In this document: positions 16,721 through 25,000 of the stretch, in pieces
How positions within the stretch are numbered: the stretch's first letter is position 1
Layout of the letters: every line of letters begins with the position of its first letter
Assembly (NCBI GenBank): GCA_964570205.1
Contig: CAZMXI010000019.1
Location: 1 to 38,426 of the forward strand
Source: CAZMXI01 sp964570205
GTDB lineage: Bacteria > Planctomycetota > Phycisphaerae > Tepidisphaerales > Tepidisphaeraceae
DNA length: 38,426 bases
Direction of reading: 5' to 3'
Position numbers and translations under genes: made by a program
The notes under the pieces: model-generated
Database searches by the model: none
What the model was told of the DNA's origin: nothing
Seen by the model: the letters and a program-made list of their open reading frames with translations, nothing else

Positions 16721-16767
16721 GGTCGGCGGCTAGGGTACGCCTCGAAACAGGCCGTTACAAGCAGGAG

Positions 16768-17352
16768 TTACAGCGGGTGCGGGACCGATGCGGGCGGCGC
16801 TGCGTGCCCGAGCAGGTCGATGGCCATCTGCCCATAAGTTCGCTGGTCCACGGTATGCAGGGGCGGGAGGGCCAATACGTCGGCCGCATCATGACGGAAG
16901 ACAACCAGGCCAGCGGGAGTCAGATGTGCTGCCATACGGCCGGCCAGACTGGTGAGTTCCTGCCGCCGCTCGCGCACGAACCGGTAGGGGGGATCGAGGA
17001 AGATCAGATCGGCCTTGCGGTCGGGCGCTGGCTGGCTGGCGAACCACTTGAACAGGTTGCCTGGGATGACTTGGCACCGATCCCGGACGTTCAGTGCCTG
17101 GATGTTCTGCTGCAACCGCTGAATGGCCGATCGGTCGGCATCGAAGAACGCTGCGCGACTGGCTCCGCGGCTGAGGCATTCCAAGCCCATGGATCCAGTT
17201 CCTGAGAAGCAGTCATACACCAGTGATCCGGGGATGTGTGGCGCCAGGACATCAAAGAGGGACTGCTTGGCGCGATCGGTGATGGGGCGTGTGACATCCC
17301 CCTCGGGAGGCAGAAGCCGGCGGCCGCGAAACTCGCCTGCGATAATTCGCAT
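16768..17352 (-). CDS. rsmD: 16S rRNA (guanine(966)-N2)-methyltransferase RsmD
   Basis: 194 residues from the ATG at 17352 (MRIIAGEFRGRRL), the family's normal beginning; an ATG three codons upstream (17361) is less likely. The opening RIIAGEFRGRRLLPPEGDVTRPITDRAKQSLFDVL is diagnostic for RsmD. SAM-binding motif I is YDCFSGTGSMGLECLSRGA and the catalytic motif IV is DLIFLDPPY. The enzyme methylates G966 of 16S rRNA, using S-adenosylmethionine, on the assembled small subunit. Length is typical (about 185-200). Its usual partner coaD is not adjacent. The start has no Shine-Dalgarno. Confidence 0.95.
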   Translation of the reverse strand: MRIIAGEFRGRRLLPPEGDVTRPITDRAKQSLFDVLAPHIPGSLVYDCFSGTGSMGLECLSRGASRAAFFDADRSAIQRLQQNIQALNVRDRCQVIPGNLFKWFASQPAPDRKADLIFLDPPYRFVRERRQELTSLAGRMAAHLTPAGLVVFRHDAADVLALPPLHTVDQRTYGQMAIDLLGHAAPPASVPHPL

Positions 17353-17358
17353 CCAGCC

Positions 17359-17372
17359 CATTATGCTTTATA
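17359..17372 (-). promoter_or_regulatory. Possible -10 boxes of rsmD (TATAAA / CATAAT)
   Basis: On the minus strand TATAAA (17372-17367) lies five bases before the ATG at 17361, and the overlapping later CATAAT (17364-17359) lies before the preferred ATG at 17352 at a seven-to-six-base distance. Either gives a leaderless or nearly leaderless transcript. Confidence 0.3.
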
Positions 17373-17377
17373 CGCCG

Positions 17378-17800
17378 CTATTCTTCGACCCCATCGAATG
17401 CCACATCATCCCTGATAACGCGAAGTAACTCCTGATTAAGGCTGTCATTGGCCGGAGGCATGGGGAAACGGTGAAGTTCGTCTGGCCGAACCCAGATCAC
17501 TTGTGAGGAGGCCAGCGGCTTTGCCTGCCCGCTGACGGATTTGCACAGAAACGGATACAGTCTGACGGTATCTCGTTGGTAACGGTAACTGATCGGATCG
17601 AAGGCGTGGACTATCTGGACGACCAGGCCGGTCTCCTCCAGCATTTCGCGGGTCAGGCAGTCTTCTTTGTCTTCGCCGGGATGGACTTTGCCACCTGGGT
17701 ATTCCCACAAGCCTTCCAGGGCCGCGCCAGGCTTGCGCTTTGCGATGAGAATCCTCCCTTGATGCATTACGATCCCAATCGCCACGTCCAGGCACGCCAT
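17378..17800 (-). CDS. MutT-type Nudix hydrolase
   Basis: 140 residues from the ATG at 17800, preceded by GGAGG at ten bases. The frame stays open for another 126 codons upstream but that part is compositionally unlike a protein and covers the palindrome and pyr promoter region, so I exclude it. The complete Nudix box Gx5Ex7REUxEExGU is present (GGKVHPGE, then REMLEETGL), flanked by VAIGIVMHQGRILIAKRKPG and YPFLCKSVSGQ. Proteins of this length with GLWEYPGGK are usually 8-oxo-dGTP/(d)CTP pyrophosphatases that cleanse the nucleotide pool or hydrolyse related nucleotides. It is divergent from the pyr operon. Substrate is inference. Confidence 0.88.
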   Translation of the reverse strand: MACLDVAIGIVMHQGRILIAKRKPGAALEGLWEYPGGKVHPGEDKEDCLTREMLEETGLVVQIVHAFDPISYRYQRDTVRLYPFLCKSVSGQAKPLASSQVIWVRPDELHRFPMPPANDSLNQELLRVIRDDVAFDGVEE

Positions 17801-17920
17801 CTCTGAATGCCCTCCGATACGGATGAGTTTAGGGAGGCTGGGACACTGGCGGAAGCCTGGCGGACCCGGCCATTTCGGCAGCCGGAAAGCAAACCGCGCA
17901 TTTCGGCGAAAGCGTATGAT

Positions 17921-17943
17921 GTAACTATCTTTATAATAGTTAC
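17921..17943. promoter_or_regulatory. Perfect palindrome, likely operator between mutT and pyr promoter
   Basis: GTAACTAT (17921-17928), seven-base spacer CTTTATA, ATAGTTAC (17936-17943). Both arms match exactly, and the site is AT-rich against a GC-rich surround. The size and spacing (about 1.5 helix turns between arm centres) are typical of a dimeric regulator site. It lies 121 bases upstream of mutT and 43 bases upstream of the pyr -35, so it could serve either direction. The regulator is unknown. Confidence 0.5.
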
Positions 17944-17985
17944 TTATGGCATGAAAATCAATTTCCATCCCCCCTGGTCTATTGA

Positions 17986-18015
17986 TTGACAATGACCCTG
18001 GCCCAGAGGTATAGT
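17986..18015 (+). promoter_or_regulatory. Strong sigma-70-type promoter of the pyr leader
   Basis: TTGACA (17986-17991), 18-base spacer, TATAGT (18010-18015). It is the best consensus promoter seen in this window. The predicted start near 18022 leaves about 17 bases before the leader ORF ATG at 18039. Confidence 0.7.
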
Positions 18016-18038
18016 CACACCTGCCTTGAGATTGGTAA

Positions 18039-18167
18039 ATGGGAATACGAAAGTTCGTGATTATACGGCTTCTTAGCCGTGGCGCACTTCCGGAGGTGGA
18101 TAGGAGCCACCCCTCCGGAAGTCTTTTTTTGCACACCGAGTTCCTTCCCTGGATCGACCGACCATGA
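18039..18167 (+). CDS. Putative 42-residue pyr leader peptide
   Basis: ATG at 18039, 42 sense codons, stop TGA at 18165-18167 overlapping the pyrK ATG (18164) as ATGA. The peptide begins MGIRKFVIIRLLSRGALPEV and ends FLPWIDRP; it is not similar to anything I know. Ribosome site is weak (GAG eight bases upstream). It starts just after a strong promoter and contains both a small hairpin (18065-18080) and the intrinsic terminator (18086-18130). pyrK itself has no Shine-Dalgarno, so its translation could depend on ribosomes ending this ORF. Chance cannot be excluded for an ORF this short. Confidence 0.4.
   Translation: MGIRKFVIIRLLSRGALPEVDRSHPSGSLFLHTEFLPWIDRP
18065..18080 (+). promoter_or_regulatory. 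Possible RNA-polymerase pause hairpin in pyr leader
   Basis: ACGGCT (18065-18070), TCTT loop, AGCCGT (18075-18080): six perfect base pairs, six bases before the terminator stem. A smaller stem ACGAA/TTCGT lies just upstream (from 18047). In known attenuators an early hairpin of this kind holds polymerase so that the ribosome can catch up. Confidence 0.4.
18086..18130 (+). terminator. Intrinsic terminator (attenuator) upstream of pyrK
   Basis: ACTTCCGGAGG (18086-18096) pairs perfectly with CCTCCGGAAGT (18112-18122). Three further pairs (TGG/CCA) close a seven-base loop, and seven Ts follow (18124-18130). It lies between the promoter and pyrK, so it must be conditional if pyrK is expressed from that promoter. 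I find no alternative antiterminator pairing upstream. Confidence 0.8.
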
Positions 18168-19171
18168 GCCAGCCGCAACAGCGGGGCGATGTCGCATTAT
18201 CGGACGCCGCAGATCGCGGGCAGTTCACAGCAACCGTCGTCGCCAATGTGCCGTTGTGCCGGGAGCACTACCGCCTTGTCTTGAAGTGCGCCGAGTTTCC
18301 GCCGACCCTGCCGGGGCAGTTTGTGCAGGTTGCGTGCCAATCGACCGCTCCTTCCTTTGTTGAGCGGGAGTTGGATTGGGAAGCCCCAAGGCCTCTGGGT
18401 GATGTCGGGTTGGAACTGGCATCGCGCCAGGCGTTCCTTCGCCGGCCGTTCTCGCTGGCGGGGCGGCGGAATGTGGAAGGAGCAGTGGAACTGGATGTCA
18501 TCTACCGGGTTGTGGGCGTTGGCACCGCCTGGCTGGAGCACCTCAAGTCGGGTGAGAACCTCAGCATCATTGGCCCCCTGGGCAACCACTTCGAAATGCC
18601 AGGTGAGGATCAGGTGGCGGTGCTGGTGGGAGGGGGCGTGGGGATTCCGCCGATGCTCTACCTGGCCGAGAAACTTGCCGGGCGCCGTGCCGTGGTGTTT
18701 TGTGGCGCGATCAGTCGGGATCTCCTGCCGCTGGCGGTCACCGGGGATGCCCCAAGGCCGACCAGCGATGGAGTGGAGCCTCTTTACAACATCTCCGAAT
18801 TCGCCAGGCATGGCATTCCCGCAGTGGTGACGACCGATGATGGTTCCTGGGGATTTCGCGGCCGGGTCACCCAGGCCCTCGAGGCCTACCTCGACAGGTA
18901 TTTCCGTGGATTGGGTCAGCGAGTGCAGGTCTACACATGTGGCCCGGAAGCGATGATGCATCGGGTTGCCCAGATTGCCCAGAAGTGGCAGATTGACTGC
19001 CAGATTTCGGTTGAGCGGGCGATGGCCTGTGGCATGGGGACGTGCCAGAGTTGCTGCATTCGCGTTCGGAAACCGGATCCCGCTGTTCCGCCCTTGGTGG
19101 GCAGCGAATGGGTATGGCGACTGGCGTGCACGGATGGGCCGGTGTTCAGGGGCAAGGATTTGCTTTGGTGA
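18164..19171 (+). CDS. pyrK: Dihydroorotate dehydrogenase electron-transfer subunit PyrK
   Basis: 335 residues. PyrK passes electrons from PyrD's FMN through FAD and a [2Fe-2S] cluster to NAD+, in the fourth step of pyrimidine synthesis. FAD-binding motif RRPFSLAG (about residue 91), NAD-binding region AVLVGGGVGIPPMLYLAEKL (about 156), YTCGPEAMM, then the cluster ligands in ACGMGTCQSCCIRV with the last Cys in WRLACTDGPVF. It is longer than the usual 250-260 residues because of an N-terminal extension of about 20 residues and an insert (about 60-88, ERELDWEAPRPLGDVG) before the FAD motif. No ribosome site precedes the start, which overlaps the leader ORF stop. Followed by pyrD. Confidence 0.95.
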   Translation: MSQPQQRGDVALSDAADRGQFTATVVANVPLCREHYRLVLKCAEFPPTLPGQFVQVACQSTAPSFVERELDWEAPRPLGDVGLELASRQAFLRRPFSLAGRRNVEGAVELDVIYRVVGVGTAWLEHLKSGENLSIIGPLGNHFEMPGEDQVAVLVGGGVGIPPMLYLAEKLAGRRAVVFCGAISRDLLPLAVTGDAPRPTSDGVEPLYNISEFARHGIPAVVTTDDGSWGFRGRVTQALEAYLDRYFRGLGQRVQVYTCGPEAMMHRVAQIAQKWQIDCQISVERAMACGMGTCQSCCIRVRKPDPAVPPLVGSEWVWRLACTDGPVFRGKDLLW

Positions 19172-19240
19172 AGCCCAGCCTGGGCGCGACCCCTGCTCGG
19201 CGTGCTTGCGTTTCCCCTCTGGTCGCGTAAAAAGAGATGC

Positions 19241-20200
19241 GTGGTTGATCTATCGGTAAACCTGCGTGGCCTGAAGCTGGCCAATCCCACACTTACCTGC
19301 TCGGGAACCTGCGGCTATGCGTTCGAGTATGCCGACTACATGGACTTGAGCGGGCTGGGGGCCTTTGTCACAAAGTCCATTACCCGCGAGGAGCGCAAGG
19401 GCAACGAGCCAGCGCGCATTGTCGAGGTCCGCGCGGGCATGCTCAACGCGATCGGGCTGGCCAATGTCGGCCTTGATCGCTTTCTGAAAGAGAAACTGCC
19501 CCTGCTTGAGCAGATGCCATGCCCGGTGGTGGTGAACGTGGCCGGGCACTCGTTTGATGACTATACCGAGACCTGTCGGGCGATGAGTGGCCTGGAGTGC
19601 GTGCGGGGGGTGGAGCTGAATGTCTCGTGCCCCAATGTGAAGGATGGATTGACATTCGGCACGCATCCTGCGCGGCTGAAGGAGCTTACGGCGGCGGTGA
19701 AGAGGGTGCTGCCGGGCAAGCCCCTGATCGTCAAGCTCTCGCCCAACGTGGAGGACATCACGGCGACGGCGGCGGGCGCTGTAGAGGGTGGGGCCGATAT
19801 CCTCTCGATGGTCAACACGTTCACGGCGATGTCCATCGACATTTGGAAGAAATCGCCGCGGCTGGCGAATGTCACGGGAGGGCTTTCGGGGCCGGCCATC
19901 AAGCCGATTGCACTGCACTTGGTGTCCCGGGTGTATCGAGCTGTCGCAAGGCCGGCGGGCGTGCCGATCATCGGCATGGGCGGCGTGCAGAATTGGCAGG
20001 ATGCGGTAGAGTTCATCCTGGCTGGCGCCAGCGCCGTTGCCATCGGGACAGCACTGTTTGTCGATCCCGCTACGCCCAACAAGGTTTGTGAGGGGCTTGC
20101 GCAGTACATGGAGAAGACGGGCGTCGGGCGGATCGCCGATCTGGTGGGGGCCCTTCAAATGCCAGGCGACGCCCCGCCAGCGAAGACGCCCTGTCCATAA
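19241..20200 (+). CDS. pyrD: Dihydroorotate dehydrogenase, catalytic subunit, class 1B
   Basis: 319 residues from a GTG at 19241, preceded by AAAGAGA; this matches the family's usual beginning (VDLSVNLRGLKLANPTLTCSGTCGY). An upstream GTG at 19202 adds 13 unlikely residues. FMN barrel motifs: GAFVTKSIT, NAIGLANVG, VVVNVAGHS, the active-site Cys in VELNVSCPNVK (Cys is typical of class 1 enzymes), KPLIVKLSPNV, GADILSMVNTF, SGPAIKPIALHLV, PIIGMGGVQNWQDAVEFILAGASAVAIGTALF. It oxidises dihydroorotate to orotate. Class 1B needs PyrK, encoded directly upstream, giving an NAD-dependent heterotetramer. Confidence 0.96.
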   Translation: MVDLSVNLRGLKLANPTLTCSGTCGYAFEYADYMDLSGLGAFVTKSITREERKGNEPARIVEVRAGMLNAIGLANVGLDRFLKEKLPLLEQMPCPVVVNVAGHSFDDYTETCRAMSGLECVRGVELNVSCPNVKDGLTFGTHPARLKELTAAVKRVLPGKPLIVKLSPNVEDITATAAGAVEGGADILSMVNTFTAMSIDIWKKSPRLANVTGGLSGPAIKPIALHLVSRVYRAVARPAGVPIIGMGGVQNWQDAVEFILAGASAVAIGTALFVDPATPNKVCEGLAQYMEKTGVGRIADLVGALQMPGDAPPAKTPCP

Positions 20201-20236
20201 GTACAGTTGTCGACTCACACAAGACAGGAGAGGGCC

Positions 20237-22030
20237 TTGAGCAAGCATCTTCCCGTACTGGTGTTGTCCTTGCTTTCTCTGCATGCCACTGCATTGGCCG
20301 CTGAGCGTCCGGCGACGGTGCGTGAACCGCTGAAGTTCAATGACGGCCAGAGAAGAACCATCGCCCAGCTCCTGGAACGGCACGATCGCAACTATGACCC
20401 GGCCGAGAAGATGCTCAGGAGCCCGTTCAGCTCTCCGGGCTATCACACCACGCTGAAGGGTGGCCAGGTGCACAGCACGCGGTCCGCGTTGCACTACGCC
20501 GTGGTTCTCATGGATTCCGGGGAGGAGGCCAACCGCCGGCGGGCCGAGGATATCCTTCGCCGTGTGATCGTGCTTCAGGATAAGAACCCCGCCAGCAAGA
20601 CCTATGGCATCTGGAGCTGGTTCCTGGAGGAGCCGCTGGACAAAATGTCGCCGCCGGACTGGAACTGGGCCGATTTCTGCGGGCAGGCATTGGTTGAGGT
20701 GATGCTGGACCATCGCGACCGCCTTCCGGCCGAACTTGCCAGAGAGATCGACCAGACCATCATCCATGCGGCCCGATCCATCCAGCGGAGGAACGTGGGG
20801 CCGGGCTACACCAACATCTCCATCCTCGGCACGTACGTGACTCTGGCTGCGGCGGAAATGTACGGTCTGGATGACCTGAGGCAGTATGCGATGAACCGCC
20901 TCCGCACGCTGCATGAGTACAACACCCGGCAGGGCAGCTTCAGCGAGTACAACAGCCCGACATACACCGTTGTGGCGCTCTATGCCCTGGCCCAGCTACG
21001 CCAGGATGTGCGCATCCCGGAGGCGCAGAAGCTGGTTGGCGAGCTGTACCACATGGCCTGGGAGGAGATTGCCAGGCACTTCCACGTGCCCACTCGCCAA
21101 TGGGCCGGTCCGCACAGCCGGTGCTACTCGACGCTGCTGCGAAGCACGACACTTGACCTCATCCAGCGCGGAACGGCGGGGCGGGTGGATTTCGGGCTGG
21201 ATCAGGTGGCGGCCGAACGGGAATCGTATCGTGTCGCGGTTGACTGCCCTCGCGATCTGGAATCCCTGTTCACCAGGCTTGAAGAGCCGCGCATGCTCGT
21301 CAAGACATTCGTGCAGGGGCGCGAGCCGATCATCGGCAGCACATACCTGCATCCGGCATTCGCCCTGTCCAGCATCAATCGCGGCGATTTCTGGAACCAG
21401 CGCCGGGGGCTGCTTGCGTACTTCGGCACCCATGTTAAGCCTGGCTATCTGCACGTCCAGCTTCTGCATGACGGCTATGCCTTTTCGGCGGGGACGGTGG
21501 CGGCCGCCCAGGACAGGAGCCGGGTCCTCGCCGTGGTCAACATCGCGACGGATGGCGGTGATACCCACATCAGCCTCGATCGGATCAAGGACGCCACAAT
21601 CCGGGCGAAAGACATCCGTTTGCGTTTTGAACTGGGTGGCCCGGCCGGCGCGACTGCGCTTGTTGCGCCTCAGACTCTTCGAGAACCGGCCCTGATCAGA
21701 GCGGGCGAGGCGCGGATGCGGCTTGCCGTGCCGGTTGCCCGCTGGGGGAATGCAGAAGGGCGATGGGAAGCCGGCGAGGAGAATGGCCGCCGATGGCTTG
21801 ATGTCGTGCTCTACAGCGGGACCGAGCGTCAGATCAACCTTGCCGCGCTTCAGGCGGCTGTGATTGGGCTGGGAGTGGAACTGACGGACGGGGAACTCTC
21901 CGGCGAGCCTCTTGAGGGAGGAATCGCCGACAACAGGATGGGCCTGAAATGGGGCGGTTTGAGCGTCGAGGCGCCCATTCGCCCTGACAAAGGGTCGGCG
22001 TTAAGGTCGAACACGCGTATCGGCAAATGA
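20237..22030 (+). CDS. Secreted protein, probable alpha/alpha-toroid (polysaccharide-lyase-like)
   Basis: 597 residues if translation starts at the TTG at 20237, six bases after a GGAG; this gives a clean signal peptide (SKHLPVLVLSLLSLHATALA). An ATG ten codons upstream (20207) has no ribosome site. The mature N-terminal 350 residues are rich in helices (ALHYAVVLMDSGEEANRRRAEDILRRVI, AREIDQTIIHAARSIQRR, TYVTLAAAEMYGLDDLRQYAMNRL, FSEYNSPTYTVVALYALAQL) in the manner of toroid-fold lyases and hydrolases. The rest is beta-rich. I recognise no catalytic motif with certainty; FHVPTRQWAGPHSRCY is a candidate active-site region. Role in glycan breakdown is inference. Confidence 0.7.
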   Translation: MSKHLPVLVLSLLSLHATALAAERPATVREPLKFNDGQRRTIAQLLERHDRNYDPAEKMLRSPFSSPGYHTTLKGGQVHSTRSALHYAVVLMDSGEEANRRRAEDILRRVIVLQDKNPASKTYGIWSWFLEEPLDKMSPPDWNWADFCGQALVEVMLDHRDRLPAELAREIDQTIIHAARSIQRRNVGPGYTNISILGTYVTLAAAEMYGLDDLRQYAMNRLRTLHEYNTRQGSFSEYNSPTYTVVALYALAQLRQDVRIPEAQKLVGELYHMAWEEIARHFHVPTRQWAGPHSRCYSTLLRSTTLDLIQRGTAGRVDFGLDQVAAERESYRVAVDCPRDLESLFTRLEEPRMLVKTFVQGREPIIGSTYLHPAFALSSINRGDFWNQRRGLLAYFGTHVKPGYLHVQLLHDGYAFSAGTVAAAQDRSRVLAVVNIATDGGDTHISLDRIKDATIRAKDIRLRFELGGPAGATALVAPQTLREPALIRAGEARMRLAVPVARWGNAEGRWEAGEENGRRWLDVVLYSGTERQINLAALQAAVIGLGVELTDGELSGEPLEGGIADNRMGLKWGGLSVEAPIRPDKGSALRSNTRIGK

Positions 22031-22048
22031 ACGAGGCATGTGTGCGGG

Positions 22049-25000
22049 TCAAATTCTGCCAGCGAAACGTTGCCGCGCGTGTTCGAGCCACTGCCCGACA
22101 GGGAGGGCATACGGGCGGAACTTCTCCAGTGTGCCCTGTTCCTCGCTGAAGGCCAGGGCGCGGTAGAAACCGAGCTTGTTGGCAGCGGGCGAATCGATCA
22201 GGGTGCTGGAGTCGGATGCGCTCATCTGGAAGAGGATACGGTGGTCGAACTCACGCATGCTGGATCGATCCAGCGTGCGTTCGATGGCGGCAGCCGTGTC
22301 GCACCACGCCACGACGTGGACGCCCACCGGAGGACCTTCGCGCAGGATGTCTGCAAACAGTTTGTCGGCCTGAGGCTTTTTCTCCTCGTCATCGGCTGCG
22401 AAGCTGAAGCTCTCTTCCTGGTGCCGCAGAGCGCGGTAGCGCTGAAGGCCGTAGACCAGGACGTAGACCGACGGCCATTCGCCGGCGTCGGTTTCGTGCC
22501 GCCGTTTCATCTCGTCGGCCACCTCGGCCAACGCCTCCGGCACGCCGCGGTACTCCACCAACCGCACATCGTGTGGTACAACGCGCGTGACCTTGGCCAA
22601 CACTCCGGCCAGGGAAGAATCGGCCGGGGTGCCATCGAGAACGTAGAATCGCGCGCCGGCCGGGGGCTGCTGGGCCGCAAGCGAGAGCATTGTGGCGAAC
22701 ATCATGGCCATGGCCGATTCCTCGTGCTGGCCGACGATCAGCGCATTGGACCCGCTCTGCCGGCGGAAGGTTACGGCGGTGGGCTCTTTAATTGCCACCG
22801 GGTCGCCCAGCCAAGCCATGGGCGCGGGCGCCTTGTCCGGCCATTGATCGCCCGCCAGCAGCGTCTCCAGCTTCAGGTTTCTGGCGATGTCTGCCGGCAC
22901 ATTGCCCTCGAATACGATGGGCGGCTCGGCCTTCAGGTTCTGCTCGCGGGAGCGGCGCAGCACGTCCTTGAGGTATCGCTCGCGCAACTCGTCGGCCAGC
23001 CAGGAGATCTGGAACGGGCTGTTGGCTTCGACCAAGCCGCCGGCGTCGTTGTAAATCGCCTCACCGGGCCGTGAGAGCAGCCGCGCGGCGGAATTGCCAT
23101 CACCCAGAATGATCTGAGAGTCGGCCTCGCTGGTTTGCAGGGCGATGCGCACGGCCATCTGGCCGATGGTGCTGCGTGACAGGCCCGAGGTGCCCCCTAT
23201 GGTCTGCGAACCCAGCAACACATGGATACCGAATGCACGGCCCTGACGGACGAGCCTGTCCAGCAGCAGTGCGGCATCCTGTGCCAGCTTGTCATCCTCT
23301 GAGAAAAACTCCTGAAACTCGTCGATGATCAGCAGCGATCGAGGCAGCGACTGGCTGGTGGCGTTGCGGTAAGCGGGCAAATCCTGCACGCCTGCGCGGC
23401 GGAACATCTCGCCGCGCCGGCTCAACTCCGCATCCAGGCGTTGGAGGACGCTCAGCCCGAATTCGCGGTCACTCTCCACGGCCACCGCTCTGGCATGCGG
23501 GAGGATATGCGTGGCGTAGGTCTTGAATTCTACGCCTTTCTTGAAGTCCACAAGATAGAACTCAACCTCGTGGGGGTGATACCACAGCGCCAGGTTCGTC
23601 ACGAGGACGTGAAGCAACGTGGATTTGCCTGAGCCGGTCTTGCCGGCAATCAGCGTGTGCTGGGCGACGCCGCGGCCCAGCCGCAGCATCTGCAACCGCG
23701 TGGCGCCCATCCGGCCGATCGGGACCGCCAGGTCAGCGGCGGCACTGGCGCTCCAGACCTGGTCCTGGGCCGGCGCGATGGTTTCGAATGGCACCTCAAC
23801 TCGTTTGGCGATCTTGGCTCCCCGGCCGACCTGGTCGAGGATGCGCGTCAAGGCTTCCTCCGCAGGCGGCTCGTCGAGCATCAGCGGGAATCGACCGAAA
23901 ACGTCATCCTTCCAGACGAACTGCCCATCCTGGGCGATCAGGTTAGCGCTGTGTGTCTCCAACTCGTCAATATGCGTGCCGGATGGCAACTGCTCACGCA
24001 AGTCGCGCAGGACGAGCGTGTAGACGCCGCACCTGGCGCCGCTGCTGGCGATGCTGGCAAGGCGACGGAAGGCATCGGCCTCGAAACTCACCGGAAAATC
24101 GGCGATTACGAGAAACCGGTACGGCTCGGCCAATTCTCCAGCCTGGGCGTTGTAGTCATCGATCGTCTCGAACTCATTGCGCAGGTATTTCTGGATGACC
24201 GTCTCCATGTGCTCGGTCAGGTCGGCCAGTCGCTGGTTGATGTGTTCGGCCTCGGTCCAGATGCGCCCGCCCACCAGTGCTTCGTCGTGGTCGGCCAGAT
24301 GCATGAAGCCGGCGAAGTTCTGCCCGAGGCCCACTGGATCGACGATGGTGAAGCGTACGCGGCCGGGCGGCAGGCAGGTCAGCAGCCGCGACATCGCCAT
24401 CTGAATGGTGCGCAGGGCGACATCCCTTGTCGTCCTGTCGGCCTGGAGCAGAAGTGATGCCTGCCTGGGGAATGCCATTTCCGCCGGGATATTAAAGGGT
24501 GCCGGCAGCGCCAACTGGACCTGCCCACCCTTGGGGACGCTGCTGGCAATCTTGCGCAGGTCGATTTCAAGCTGGCCGAAACGGATTGTGCTGGCGAAGG
24601 TCTTGGGCGGGGTCCACTGTTGCCACCGGGAATCGTTCCAGTCGAGGATGCAGTCATTGCTGGCATCGGCTGCCTGAAGCGCGGTAAGCCGGGAGAGGCC
24701 CTCATTGAGGCGATGTTCCAGCCCCGCCCGCCCGGCTTCGTATTTGGCCTTGGCCTCGGCAAGGTGCTGGGCGTGGCGCTGCCCGATGCCTGCGGCCTCG
24801 CGGTCATAACGCTGCTTCAGGTCGGCTGTCGCCCGATCGTGCCACTGCTCAATGTCGGCCTTGGCCTGGTCTCGCGCCGCCTGGAGCTGCGGCACCTTCA
24901 GCAGGGCCTGTTCGCGCACGTTCAGAAGGGATGCGTCGCGCTTTTCCCTGGCCTGGGCGAGAATCGGCTCGAGCTTGTCGCGGGCGGCCTGTTCCTCCGC

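Noticed and set aside
17801..18178. Long N-terminal extension of the Nudix hydrolase
   Set aside because: It would cover the palindrome and the pyr promoter and terminator; the ATG at 17800 has a good Shine-Dalgarno and begins at the normal Nudix start.
19250..20914. Minus-strand open frame of 554 codons
   Set aside because: Antisense to pyrD and the start of the next gene; no recognisable protein content.
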